Shown one piece after another: positions 8,827 to 16,917 of a stretch of 64,000 nt of DNA. Location of the stretch: NCBI GenBank assembly GCA_965223215.1, contig CBDCVZ010000010.1, positions 5,952,001-6,016,000 on the forward strand. Direction: 5' to 3'. Below the pieces are notes generated by a model. That model saw nothing but the letters and a program-made list of their open reading frames with translations, was not told where the DNA came from and made no database searches. The DNA comes from JABDMH01 sp965223215 (GTDB taxonomy: Bacteria; Bacteroidota; Bacteroidia; Chitinophagales; Saprospiraceae). The translations under genes were made by a program, and so were the position numbers. Position 1 is the stretch's first letter. Each line of letters starts with the position of its first letter.

Positions 8827-10038
8827 ATGCGAATATTTTGCTTCTTAGGATTAATGTCCCTGCTCTACTTGTCTTGCTCCAAGACAGAATCAGTCGAACC
8901 CTTCGTAAAGGGTGAAAAGAGCCTGCAAGAACTTGAATCCGGCCTGGTAGACTTTCAGTGGAGGTTGTTTCAACAGACCCTGCGTGAAGCCGGTGATCAG
9001 AAAAACATCCTGATTTCCCCTTTAAGCGTAGCCTCAGCACTCTATATGGCCTTAGAAGGTGCTGCTGATGATACGAAAGAAGACCTCATGGAGGGATTAG
9101 GTCTTTCCTATGGGGAGGGCGAATCAGTAACCCAGGCGTATCAAGAACTAATGGACCGGCTCCATCAAGTTACCGGCGCATTCGATCTCACGTCGGTCAA
9201 TGGCGTCTTTTATGATCAGAATAGGGTGATCATAAACGACACCTTTATGCATAAGATGAGGAATGCCTTCCAGGCCGAAGACTTTGTCTTAGATTTTGAT
9301 GAGACTGCCTCGGTTGCCAAAATCAACGATTGGGTTACTGACAAAACCAACGACAGAATCAAAAAGATCATCGAAGAGATCAAGGAGGATGACATTATGT
9401 TTCTCATCAATGCGCTCTTCCTTCAGGCAGATTGGTCAAATCCTTTTGCGCTTGAGCAAAGTTATCAAGACACCTTCCGGTCTGCAGATGGAACCAGTGC
9501 CTTGGCAACCTTTATGACGCAAGATGTCAATGACAATCGATCTTATCAGGATGAAGAAATTTTGATGGTGGAGAAGGCCTTAGCCGACACAAATTATTCC
9601 ATGGTCTTTCTCCAACCCAGCAGTGATCAAGACTTATCGAGGCTGGTAGAATCGTTCCATGCAGATGACTTCACCGCGATTCTTGACCAGATGAGACAGG
9701 GAAGAATCTTACTTCATTTACCAAAATTTGAATCTACCTTCGAGCTAGAGATGAGTGGGGTGTTGAAGGCGATGGGCATGGAAAGCGCATTTAGTCCAGC
9801 TCAGGCCAATTTCTCGAAATTGGGCACGGCCGGTGGCAACATCTTCTTGTCGAGGGTACAGCACAAGGCCTTCCTTTCGGTCGATGAAAAGGGAGTCGAA
9901 GGCGCCGCAGTGACGTCGGTCGCTGTAAGTGTAACTTCCTTGCCTCCGACCTTTAAGTTCAATCGGCCTTTTGTGTATTTGATTCGCAACCGGCTGACGG
10001 ATGCCTATCTATTTGTCGGCACCATTCAAGCACTATGA
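8827..10038 (+). CDS. Serpin-family protease inhibitor, predicted lipoprotein
   Basis: A 403-residue protein. The N-terminus is a lipoprotein signal with lipobox L-Y-L-S-C (Cys17), so it should be membrane-anchored. Serpin landmarks are clear: NILISPLSVASAL near residue 60, NALFLQADW, a hinge-like DEKGVEGAAVTSVAVS and the signature FNRPFVYLIRN near the C-terminus. Aligning the loop by eye with alpha-1-antitrypsin puts P1-P1' at Thr370-Ser371 (VSVT|SLPP). The small residues in the hinge fit an inhibitory serpin, which traps a serine or cysteine protease by loop insertion. The target is unknown; P1 Thr with Val at P2 suggests an elastase- or subtilisin-like enzyme (inference). It stands alone between uvrA and the glycan operon. 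Confidence 0.9.
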   Translation: MRIFCFLGLMSLLYLSCSKTESVEPFVKGEKSLQELESGLVDFQWRLFQQTLREAGDQKNILISPLSVASALYMALEGAADDTKEDLMEGLGLSYGEGESVTQAYQELMDRLHQVTGAFDLTSVNGVFYDQNRVIINDTFMHKMRNAFQAEDFVLDFDETASVAKINDWVTDKTNDRIKKIIEEIKEDDIMFLINALFLQADWSNPFALEQSYQDTFRSADGTSALATFMTQDVNDNRSYQDEEILMVEKALADTNYSMVFLQPSSDQDLSRLVESFHADDFTAILDQMRQGRILLHLPKFESTFELEMSGVLKAMGMESAFSPAQANFSKLGTAGGNIFLSRVQHKAFLSVDEKGVEGAAVTSVAVSVTSLPPTFKFNRPFVYLIRNRLTDAYLFVGTIQAL

Positions 10039-10163
10039 CTGAGGTTGGATCTCGTCTAACGGCGTTTTCACTTGGCCTTAGTGGTAAAAAGTTTGACCAT
10101 TTGTTTGAAAACTAGTAGCTCGTTTTACGGTTGGTTCCACTAAGTAGTGAGCTAGCCTTAAAA

Positions 10164-10511
10164 ATGCTAGTTTTGCAGCTAAATCTTTATGGGTCGAATT
10201 TGTATATCATCTTAATCTCACTGGTCTTGGGCCTTTTTGTGGCCATGCTCTTTGTCAACTTCTACTTTCGTTGGAAGGTGATCAAAATCTATCAAAGATT
10301 AGTTCAACAAAAGGTTGACTTTAATGCCGAACATATTTTTAATCCGAAGAAATTAGAAAGGGAAGTACTGCCAAACCATCCCCAATCTGCTGAGGATATC
10401 AAGACCTTTATTAGTTACATGAAGTTCTCATTTAAGATGGCGGCGATCCTCATTGTTTTAATTACGGCCTTTGGCGCAATTCTAATGTACTATAGTAAAT
10501 ATGCCAATTAA
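10164..10511 (+). CDS. Small two-helix membrane protein
   Basis: About 115 residues from the ATG at 10164; a TTG at 10131 is possible but leaves a poorer N-terminus. There are two hydrophobic segments, IILISLVLGLFVAMLFVNFY near the start and MAAILIVLITAFGAILMYY near the end, separated by a ~60-residue charged loop containing FNPKKLEREVLPNHP. I do not recognise a family. Its stop overlaps the start of the following oxidoreductase gene by 11 bp, so the two are probably translated together as the first genes of an operon ending in a sugar transferase. A role in surface glycan assembly is only a guess from context. Confidence 0.65.
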   Translation: MLVLQLNLYGSNLYIILISLVLGLFVAMLFVNFYFRWKVIKIYQRLVQQKVDFNAEHIFNPKKLEREVLPNHPQSAEDIKTFISYMKFSFKMAAILIVLITAFGAILMYYSKYAN

Positions 10512-11490
10512 AATTGGTCTCATTGGTTTGGGGCATCTTGGCAAAATTCACCTCAATTGCCTGCGAGAGGTGTCCGATCTGTCACTCGTGGGTGTATTTG
10601 ACCTTGATGAGTCGATCAGTAGGTCGTTAAGTGAAGCTCACGGCCTCCCGTACTTTGCGAATCTTACGGATTTGATCGCAGCGGTCGATGCCGTCGATAT
10701 CGTGACTCCTACGCCTACCCATTTTGAGATTGCCAGAGCGGCCATCCACCAGGGCAAGCACATATTTATCGAAAAGCCGGTGACCGCTACGGTAGAAGAG
10801 GCCGAACAATTGAGGGCGCTGCAGGTTGACCAGCCCGTGGTTATTCAGGTCGGTCATGTCGAACGATTTAATCCGGCCATGATCGCCATTGAGAATGTCA
10901 AACTGGATCCAAAATTTATTGAGGTGCATCGATTGGCAAATTTTAATCCCAGAGGTACAGATGTTTCGGTAGTGCTTGATTTAATGATCCACGACCTTGA
11001 TATCATTCTCAGTATGGTGCCATCAGAGATCAAGAAAATCTCCGCCAATGGTGTGCCTTTAGTGAGTGCTACACCCGACATTGGCAATGCGCGGATTGAA
11101 TGGCATAATGGCTGTGTCGCCAACGTAACGGCGAGTAGACTTTCTTTAAAGAACATGAGGAAAATGCGCCTTTTTCAGAGTGATGCTTACATCGCGATAG
11201 ATTTTTTGGAAAAGAGTGCGCAAATCATCCGTTTAGGTGATGACGAGTGCACGGAAGGTGGCATCCAATCGTTTCAATTGGAAACCTCGTCAGGGGTTAA
11301 GAACATCCATATCGAAATGCCCGAAGTCAAACCCGTGAATGCCATCAAGATGGAGTTGGAAAGTTTTGCCACATCAATCCAAAAGCAGACGGTACCGAAA
11401 GTAGGGCTGACCGAAGCTACGCGGGCATTGAGACTGGCATTCGATATCTCAGCAGCCATCACACAAAATCTCAGGCAACAGGAGCTATGA
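10501..11490 (+). CDS. Gfo/Idh/MocA family NAD(P)-dependent oxidoreductase
   Basis: A 329-residue protein. The N-terminal Rossmann fold carries GLIGLGHLGKIH (GxGxxG) and the family's EKP motif (IFIEKPVTATVEEA, near residue 95). The C-terminal domain has the expected dimerisation beta-sheet, and VLDLMIHDLDIIL holds the conserved His-Asp region. Such enzymes oxidise or reduce sugar hydroxyls, often UDP-linked or inositol substrates. It overlaps the upstream gene by 11 bp and the next gene by 4 bp (ATGA), so it belongs to a translationally coupled operon with a sugar-phosphate transferase. That suggests a role in nucleotide-sugar modification for a surface polysaccharide. The exact substrate is not readable. 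Confidence 0.92.
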   Translation: MPIKIGLIGLGHLGKIHLNCLREVSDLSLVGVFDLDESISRSLSEAHGLPYFANLTDLIAAVDAVDIVTPTPTHFEIARAAIHQGKHIFIEKPVTATVEEAEQLRALQVDQPVVIQVGHVERFNPAMIAIENVKLDPKFIEVHRLANFNPRGTDVSVVLDLMIHDLDIILSMVPSEIKKISANGVPLVSATPDIGNARIEWHNGCVANVTASRLSLKNMRKMRLFQSDAYIAIDFLEKSAQIIRLGDDECTEGGIQSFQLETSSGVKNIHIEMPEVKPVNAIKMELESFATSIQKQTVPKVGLTEATRALRLAFDISAAITQNLRQQEL

Positions 11491-12338
11491 GGTCTTTGCT
11501 ATGTTTTTTTTTGGGGGGCCTCGTTTATGGCTGCAACCAAGATAAGCATCTGGCAGCGATACCATATTTCTTGTCGATCCCCTCGGTTGAGGTAGGCGAT
11601 GGTGGTATTGGAGTAGTCAACACACATAGAATTACCGAAGTCTGGGCCTACGCAGATAGTGTTTTTATCGGGGCTTTTCCAGTGCCAGGGACCATCCCAG
11701 CATTGGATGACGATGATCTGATTCATCTAGAGTTGTTCGCTGGAATCCGCGATAATGGACAGGCAGAAGATCCCATCATCTATCCTTTTTATTCGACCGT
11801 AAGACGCACCCTTTCAGTGAGTGATGGCAGCTCAGAGTTGGTGCCGAGATTTGACTACATTCGATCCGTAAAGACATCGCTCAGCGAAGGGTTTGAAAAT
11901 GGCAATATCTTCCGGGAGGATTTGGATGGCAATGATGAAACCAGGCTGGAGGTTGTATCCCATGAGCGATTGGACGGATTGGTGGGGGCTTTTGCCCTCG
12001 ACCCTCAGCATCGCGATTTCGAAGTGGCCTCGGCGTTCGCCCTCAATCAATTACCTACCGATGGGTCACCGGTATACTTAGAAATGGACTATGTAAGTGA
12101 TGTCAATCTAGCAGTGGGGTTGCGAGGAAGTTCAGCCAATGTCGAGCCCATCAGTTTTTATAAGATCGTGCTTTTTCCTACCGGCGAGCGAAACAAAGTT
12201 TATATCAATTTTGGGCCTGATCTTCAGGCATCCCAACTTTCCAGTTACCAGGTAATTTTTAAGGCAACATATGATGAAAGTTTGTCATTCGACACCCAAT
12301 TTGTCTATCTAGACAACATAAAATTGCTACATTTCTGA
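11487..12338 (+). CDS. Hypothetical lipoprotein in glycan operon
   Basis: A 283-residue protein with lipobox V-Y-G-C (Cys16), hence probably outer-membrane or periplasmic lipid-anchored. After the anchor come a stretch fitting a beta-sandwich (PSVEVGDGGIGVVNTHRI, VWAYADSVFIGAFPVPGTIP) and a second beta-rich half ending FDTQFVYLDNIKLLHF, which resembles carbohydrate-binding or concanavalin-like folds. I cannot name a family. The start overlaps the previous stop (ATGA), and the next gene begins 2 bp after its stop, so it is cotranscribed with the oxidoreductase and sugar transferase. Confidence 0.8.
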   Translation: MRSLLCFFLGGLVYGCNQDKHLAAIPYFLSIPSVEVGDGGIGVVNTHRITEVWAYADSVFIGAFPVPGTIPALDDDDLIHLELFAGIRDNGQAEDPIIYPFYSTVRRTLSVSDGSSELVPRFDYIRSVKTSLSEGFENGNIFREDLDGNDETRLEVVSHERLDGLVGAFALDPQHRDFEVASAFALNQLPTDGSPVYLEMDYVSDVNLAVGLRGSSANVEPISFYKIVLFPTGERNKVYINFGPDLQASQLSSYQVIFKATYDESLSFDTQFVYLDNIKLLHF

Positions 12339-12340
12339 CC

Positions 12341-13759
12341 ATGAGAGATCGGCGCAGGAAGGACATCATCATCTATGGCATTTTTGACTTCATCATGGCC
12401 TTGTTGGCCTGGGCATGCTTTTTTGCCTACCGTAAAAGTGGTGAGAATGAATCTTTTAGCTGGAACATGCTCGACGATCGAAATTTTTATATCGGCATCA
12501 TCCTTATTCCGTTGGGTTGGGTGCTGTTGTACTCCATATTTGATGAATACAAAGACCTATATCGTAAATCCAGGATCAAGACGATTGCGCGGACATTTTG
12601 GCTGATTTTAGTGGGGGTCTTATTTCTCTTCTTTACCCTGATTTTGGATGATGCCGTGATCGATTATACCGACTATATTGAGTCCTTCTTGGTGCTATTC
12701 TTCTTGCAGTTTGTACTTACCATTGCCTCCCGAAGTATTATTCTGACTAAGGCGAGTAGGAGATTAAAGGCCGGTTTGGTGCAATACGCAACCCTCATTA
12801 TTGGCGGCAATGAACGAGCGGTAGAACTATATTCTGAGATGTCGGGTTTGCGCAAGGGATTGGGTTACCGATTTGTTGGTTTTATCGATGCCAATGGCCA
12901 TTCTTCTAACGAACTCTCACATTATCTACCCAAGCTGGGGGGAATTCCAGATTTGGAGCAAGTGATCCAGGAGGAGAAGATTGAAGATGTGATTATTGCC
13001 ATCGAGACTTCAGACCACAGCAAGCTAAAGTCAATCTTGGATATTCTGTTTGACTTTGAAGATTTACTACTCGTGAAGATCATCCCGGATATGTATGACA
13101 TCATGCTGGGCACCGTTAAGATGAACCACGTGTATGGGGCGGTCTTAATCGAGATCGAACAGGGCTTAATGCCGAGATGGCAACGTCTTTTGAAGCGGGC
13201 ATTTGATATCTTCTTTGCGGTGGTCGCTCTGATTATCCTGGCACCACTTTATCTCTATGTCGCCATTCGAATTAAGCTCTCATCTCCGGGCCCTATCCTG
13301 TACCGGCAAGAGCGGATTGGATTTGGGGGAAAGCCATTTATCATCTTCAAATTTCGCTCAATGGTGGAAAATGCAGAGTCAGAGGGCCCACAATTATCGC
13401 ATGATTTTGATGAACGCTGTACGCCCTTTGGCGCCTTCATGCGAAAATGGCGCATCGACGAAATACCACAGTTTTGGAATGTGCTCAAAGGAGAAATGTC
13501 ATTGGTCGGCCCGAGGCCAGAACGTGCATTCTACATCGATAAGATCATGCAGCAGGCACCACATTATAAGCATTTGCTCAAGGTACGACCCGGTATCACC
13601 TCTTGGGGGCAGGTTAAATATGGATATGCCAGCACGGTTGAACAAATGATTCAGCGGTTGAAATTTGACATTCTTTACATCGAGAATGCCTCTTTTGCCT
13701 TGGATATCAAGATCTTATTCTATACCATCTTGGTCTTGATGCAGGGCAAGGGAAAGTAG
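12341..13759 (+). CDS. Exopolysaccharide polyprenyl-phosphate sugar transferase (WbaP/WcaJ-like)
   Basis: A 472-residue protein. The N-terminal half has four to five hydrophobic segments (for example IIYGIFDFIMALLAWACFFA and SFLVLFFLQFVLTIASRSI). A Rossmann-like CoA-binding-type domain follows at about 145-265 (ATLIIGGNERAVELY). The C-terminal bacterial sugar transferase domain starts at KRAFDIFFAVVALI and contains LYRQERIGFGGKPF, FKFRSMV, the catalytic-region RIDEIPQFWNVLKGEMS and VGPRPER, and RPGITSWGQV. It transfers a sugar-1-phosphate to undecaprenyl phosphate at the inner membrane, starting a repeat unit. It is the last gene of the four-gene operon from 10164. No flippase, polymerase or glycosyltransferase genes are linked, so the rest of the pathway must be elsewhere. 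Confidence 0.93.
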   Translation: MRDRRRKDIIIYGIFDFIMALLAWACFFAYRKSGENESFSWNMLDDRNFYIGIILIPLGWVLLYSIFDEYKDLYRKSRIKTIARTFWLILVGVLFLFFTLILDDAVIDYTDYIESFLVLFFLQFVLTIASRSIILTKASRRLKAGLVQYATLIIGGNERAVELYSEMSGLRKGLGYRFVGFIDANGHSSNELSHYLPKLGGIPDLEQVIQEEKIEDVIIAIETSDHSKLKSILDILFDFEDLLLVKIIPDMYDIMLGTVKMNHVYGAVLIEIEQGLMPRWQRLLKRAFDIFFAVVALIILAPLYLYVAIRIKLSSPGPILYRQERIGFGGKPFIIFKFRSMVENAESEGPQLSHDFDERCTPFGAFMRKWRIDEIPQFWNVLKGEMSLVGPRPERAFYIDKIMQQAPHYKHLLKVRPGITSWGQVKYGYASTVEQMIQRLKFDILYIENASFALDIKILFYTILVLMQGKGK

Positions 13760-13848
13760 CCCGTCCTTACATTAACCTTTTTTTTAATATCTTGCATATC
13801 GATTAGGTTTTTTGAAATCTGGAAGACTATTTGATTGGATGATTCCAT

Positions 13849-13856
13849 TATCTTTG
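13849..13856 (+). promoter_or_regulatory. Candidate -7 box for the M14 carboxypeptidase gene
   Basis: TATCTTTG matches the Bacteroidota -7 consensus TAnnTTTG and lies 28 bp before the ATG at 13884. A TTTG at 13830-13833 is a possible -33 element, but its 15-bp spacing is short of the usual value. Confidence 0.4.
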
Positions 13857-13883
13857 CCCTTCCTTTTGACCAGACTTTTGAAC

Positions 13884-16268
13884 ATGAATTATTGGAAACA
13901 AATCCTTGTTTTCTCGGGGCTGCTATTTACCTGCTCAATCGCATCGGGCCAGACCTATTCTAAGGCTAGGATACTGATCGAAGATCAAGCCTATGATGCA
14001 CTGAAAGGCATCGGTCTTGCCCTCGATCATGTGACTTATACTTTGGATTACGTGGAGGGAGATTTCTCCCAGTTTGAGATTAATGAGGCTAGGCAAGCAG
14101 GATACGAGGTACAGATTGTTTTGCCTGATGCAGAGAAAGCCTACGCTACCTCGACGTATTTTCACCGAGATGATCACGCGCGATCCAATGCAGATTGCGT
14201 TTCGGAATTAAAAAGTTTTGGTATTGATAGCCCGAAGAATTTTCACTTGGGTTCGTACAAGGGAAATTACACCTTAGAAGAAATGGAAGCAGAATTGGAT
14301 GCAATGCACGCTGCCTATCCTCATCTTATTTCAGCCCGAGAAAAAATTGGCGATTTTCTCACCCACGAAAAAAGGCCCATTCAATGGCTGCGCATTTCCG
14401 ATAATCCGACGGTGGATGAAGATGAACCGGAAATTCTTTACACCGCCCTGCATCACGCTCGAGAACCAGTCAGCCTGACTCAATTAATTTATTTCATGTG
14501 GTATATCCTGGAAAATTCAGAGCGTGATCCTGCGATTAAATACCTCATTGAAAACACAGAGTTATATTTTATTCCCTGCGTGAATCCGGATGGATATTTC
14601 TACAATCAAATGCAGAGGCCTGAAGGTGGTGGTTTATGGAGAAAAAATAGGCGTATTAATAGTGATGGAACGATTGGTGTAGATTTAAATCGAAACTACG
14701 GGCATAAGTGGGGCATAGACAACGATGGATCATCCAATAAAACCGCCTCAGAAATTTATCGAGGTGAGGCTCCTTTCTCAGAACCCGAGACACAGGCCGT
14801 GCGCAGTTTTGTGCTCGAGCATGATTTTAAAGTGGCGTTGAATTATCACGCCTACGGTGGATTTTTAATTTATCCGTGGGGCTACACGACTACGCCAGCT
14901 GAGGATGTAGACATTTTTAAAGAATTGGGCCTCCTGCTCACGCGTGACAATCGCTATACCTACGGCACCGGGATTGAGACGGTGGCTTACACTACCAATG
15001 GCGATGCTGATGATTGGATGTATGGAGAGCAAAATGAAAAACCACGAATCTTCGCAATGACCCCGGAAGTAGGCATTCAGCAGCACGGTTTTTGGCCGGC
15101 TCCGGAAGATGTCGAGCACCTCTGCCAGGCAGCTTTGCACCAAAATATTCAAGCGGCTACCTTCCTCCTGAATTCAGCGGTCGTGGTGGACGAATCTGAG
15201 GGATTTCTCACTGAAAAAATTGGGCAGATACCCATTCGCTTAACCAAGCTGGGCTTCGAAGATGTAGGACTCAAACTCAGCATCAGGCCCATTACTTCAA
15301 ATATTACTTTTAGCGATCCTTCCAAGCTTTATATCTTAAGTCTTTTTTCACGGCAACGCGACCAATTTGAGTACCAATTGTCATCAGATATTCAAGACGG
15401 TGAGCGCATCAAATTTGAATATGTCCTTGATAATGGATTCTACCAGCGCATAGATACCATAACAACTTATTATCGATCTCCCAATTTTGCTTTAGACAAT
15501 GCCGGAACTTTAAATGATTGGGTCGATCTAGGACTATTAAACAGCTGGGGAAGTACCGATCGTCACTACTATTCTCCTCCGAGTAGTTTGACCGACAGTC
15601 CCAATGGAAATTATGTGCCGTATAGCACCAATTATTTAACCCTAAAACATCCCATCGATTTGCATGGTCGAGATTCGGCTGTATTGACTTTTAAGGCACT
15701 TTGGGATATTCAACTCTTATTCGACTACCTGCAAGTTGAGGTGTCGACGGATGGCAGCAATTTTCAACCGCTTTGCGGAAACTACTCCGGTGCTGGAGTG
15801 CCCCAGATGGTGAAAAGCCAACCCGTGTACTCCGGTAGGCAATTGGATTGGGTAAGTGAGCAGATCGATCTCTCGGATTATCTGGGCCAAACGATCCATC
15901 TGCGATTTTCGATGATCTCTACCAACAATGATTCTCGAGATGGATTTTACCTGGATGACATTAAAGTCTTGGCGTATAATCAAGGTGCCATCACGAGTTC
16001 GCGTGACCTGGCACCTGCTGATTTCAATAGTGTGATCTCTCCAAATCCTGCCACTGACCACATCGTCATTGAATCCAGTACCGCCGATGCCGGAATCCAA
16101 TTGGAGACGGTGGAAATCTACAACCAACTTGGGCAGCAAGTGACCAGGTTACCCTATCGAACGTCCATCCAGCTGGAGGTAAGCAACTGGCAGCCTGGAC
16201 TCTATTATCTTCGCTATGTGGATGCGAGGATGAGATCGAGCAGCGGTCAAAAATTTATGGTGAAGTAG
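13884..16268 (+). CDS. M14-family zinc carboxypeptidase, T9SS-exported
   Basis: The protein has 794 residues from the ATG at 13884, which gives the signal peptide YWKQILVFSGLLFTCSIASG; an upstream TTG at 13812 is less likely. The M14 zinc site H-x-x-E is seen in ALHHAREPVS. The substrate-binding segments NPDGYFYN and RKNRR with DLNRNYGHKW are present, the third zinc ligand is in LNYHAYGG, and the catalytic Glu is in MTPEVGIQ. A MAM/jelly-roll-like module ending FYLDDIKVL follows. The last ~80 residues (ISPNPATDHIVI ... WQPGLYYLRYVD) are a T9SS type A sorting domain. It should act at the cell surface or outside, trimming C-terminal residues from peptides for nutrition. Confidence 0.95.
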   Translation: MNYWKQILVFSGLLFTCSIASGQTYSKARILIEDQAYDALKGIGLALDHVTYTLDYVEGDFSQFEINEARQAGYEVQIVLPDAEKAYATSTYFHRDDHARSNADCVSELKSFGIDSPKNFHLGSYKGNYTLEEMEAELDAMHAAYPHLISAREKIGDFLTHEKRPIQWLRISDNPTVDEDEPEILYTALHHAREPVSLTQLIYFMWYILENSERDPAIKYLIENTELYFIPCVNPDGYFYNQMQRPEGGGLWRKNRRINSDGTIGVDLNRNYGHKWGIDNDGSSNKTASEIYRGEAPFSEPETQAVRSFVLEHDFKVALNYHAYGGFLIYPWGYTTTPAEDVDIFKELGLLLTRDNRYTYGTGIETVAYTTNGDADDWMYGEQNEKPRIFAMTPEVGIQQHGFWPAPEDVEHLCQAALHQNIQAATFLLNSAVVVDESEGFLTEKIGQIPIRLTKLGFEDVGLKLSIRPITSNITFSDPSKLYILSLFSRQRDQFEYQLSSDIQDGERIKFEYVLDNGFYQRIDTITTYYRSPNFALDNAGTLNDWVDLGLLNSWGSTDRHYYSPPSSLTDSPNGNYVPYSTNYLTLKHPIDLHGRDSAVLTFKALWDIQLLFDYLQVEVSTDGSNFQPLCGNYSGAGVPQMVKSQPVYSGRQLDWVSEQIDLSDYLGQTIHLRFSMISTNNDSRDGFYLDDIKVLAYNQGAITSSRDLAPADFNSVISPNPATDHIVIESSTADAGIQLETVEIYNQLGQQVTRLPYRTSIQLEVSNWQPGLYYLRYVDARMRSSSGQKFMVK

Positions 16269-16279
16269 TAGCGATTGGA

Positions 16280-16504
16280 TTACTTGCGACTGGCAAGTTG
16301 CTTTTCAAAATCGGTTGAAGAGAAGCTCTTACCTTCCCACTGTCCCAACCACTCACAATCTTTGTTAGCTCTCAGATATCGTGAAAAAGCCTCGATGGCC
16401 TCTTCCTTGGTGGTTCTGTTTATCGTGATGGGAGAACCAACTCCTGATCTCACATTGAAATAAAATTTTCCTTTCTGATAGTCGAATTTCTTTGAACTGC
16501 GCAT
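16280..16504 (-). CDS. Small conserved-looking protein of unknown function
   Basis: A 74-residue soluble protein (pI probably basic) with sequence KGKFYFNVRSGVGSPITINR and TTKEEAIEAFSRYLRANKD. It has no signal peptide or membrane segment. A beta-hairpin followed by one amphipathic helix is the likely fold. The composition is normal for coding sequence, and it sits convergent to the carboxypeptidase gene with 11 bp between stops. I do not recognise the family. Confidence 0.6.
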   Translation of the reverse strand: MRSSKKFDYQKGKFYFNVRSGVGSPITINRTTKEEAIEAFSRYLRANKDCEWLGQWEGKSFSSTDFEKQLASRK

Positions 16505-16547
16505 AGCTCTTGCTCTAAATTAATGAAGACCAACCTAGTAACCTTTC

Positions 16548-16583
16548 CGAGGATTCAATCCTCGAAAAAGACCAAGTGGTCGA
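16548..16583 (-). other. Two adjacent small hairpins between tRNA and the 74-aa gene
   Basis: A perfect 7-bp stem CGAGGAT/ATCCTCG with a 3-nt loop is at 16548-16564. A 5-bp stem GACCA/TGGTC is at 16570-16581. On the minus strand the second stem is followed by TTTTT, so it may be a weak back-up terminator or a leader structure for the small gene that begins at 16504. Confidence 0.35.
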
Positions 16584-16715
16584 AAAAATGGATAAACAGG
16601 GCGTCTGGTTCGGTTAGAATGTCAAAAGTCTAACACCAAAACGCTGATTTTAGTTCATCTCAGACCTTCCAGACCAAGCTCGATGACCCAACCGGTGAGA
16701 TGATCCAGGTATAAC

Positions 16716-16740
16716 AAAAAAGGCCAGCACTTGGCTGACC
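16716..16740 (-). terminator. Intrinsic terminator after initiator tRNA
   Basis: On the minus strand a 7-bp stem GGTCAGC/GCTGGCC (one G-T pair, 5-nt loop) is followed by six T residues. It lies 8 bp after the tRNA 3' end. Confidence 0.85.
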
Positions 16741-16748
16741 TTTCCTAG

Positions 16749-16821
<73 letters not shown>

Positions 16822-16858
16822 CTGTATAAGTTACGCCTCACATTCTGAGTGCGGGATG

Positions 16859-16889
16859 CAAATATATGAATTATTCAATGAAAGCTCAA
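16859..16889 (-). promoter_or_regulatory. Promoter of the initiator tRNA
   Basis: On the minus strand TATATTTG (16866 to 16859) fits the TAnnTTTG -7 consensus exactly. A TTG at 16889 to 16887 lies 20 bp upstream of it as the -33 element. The tRNA 5' end is 37 bp downstream of the -7 box. Confidence 0.6.
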
Positions 16890-16917
16890 GATACATTAAC
16901 TCTCATGTCCACAACAC

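Noticed and set aside
10168..10175. TAGTTTTG as a promoter -7 box for the oxidoreductase operon
   Set aside because: It lies inside the coding region of the small membrane protein, and no -33 element is at the right distance.
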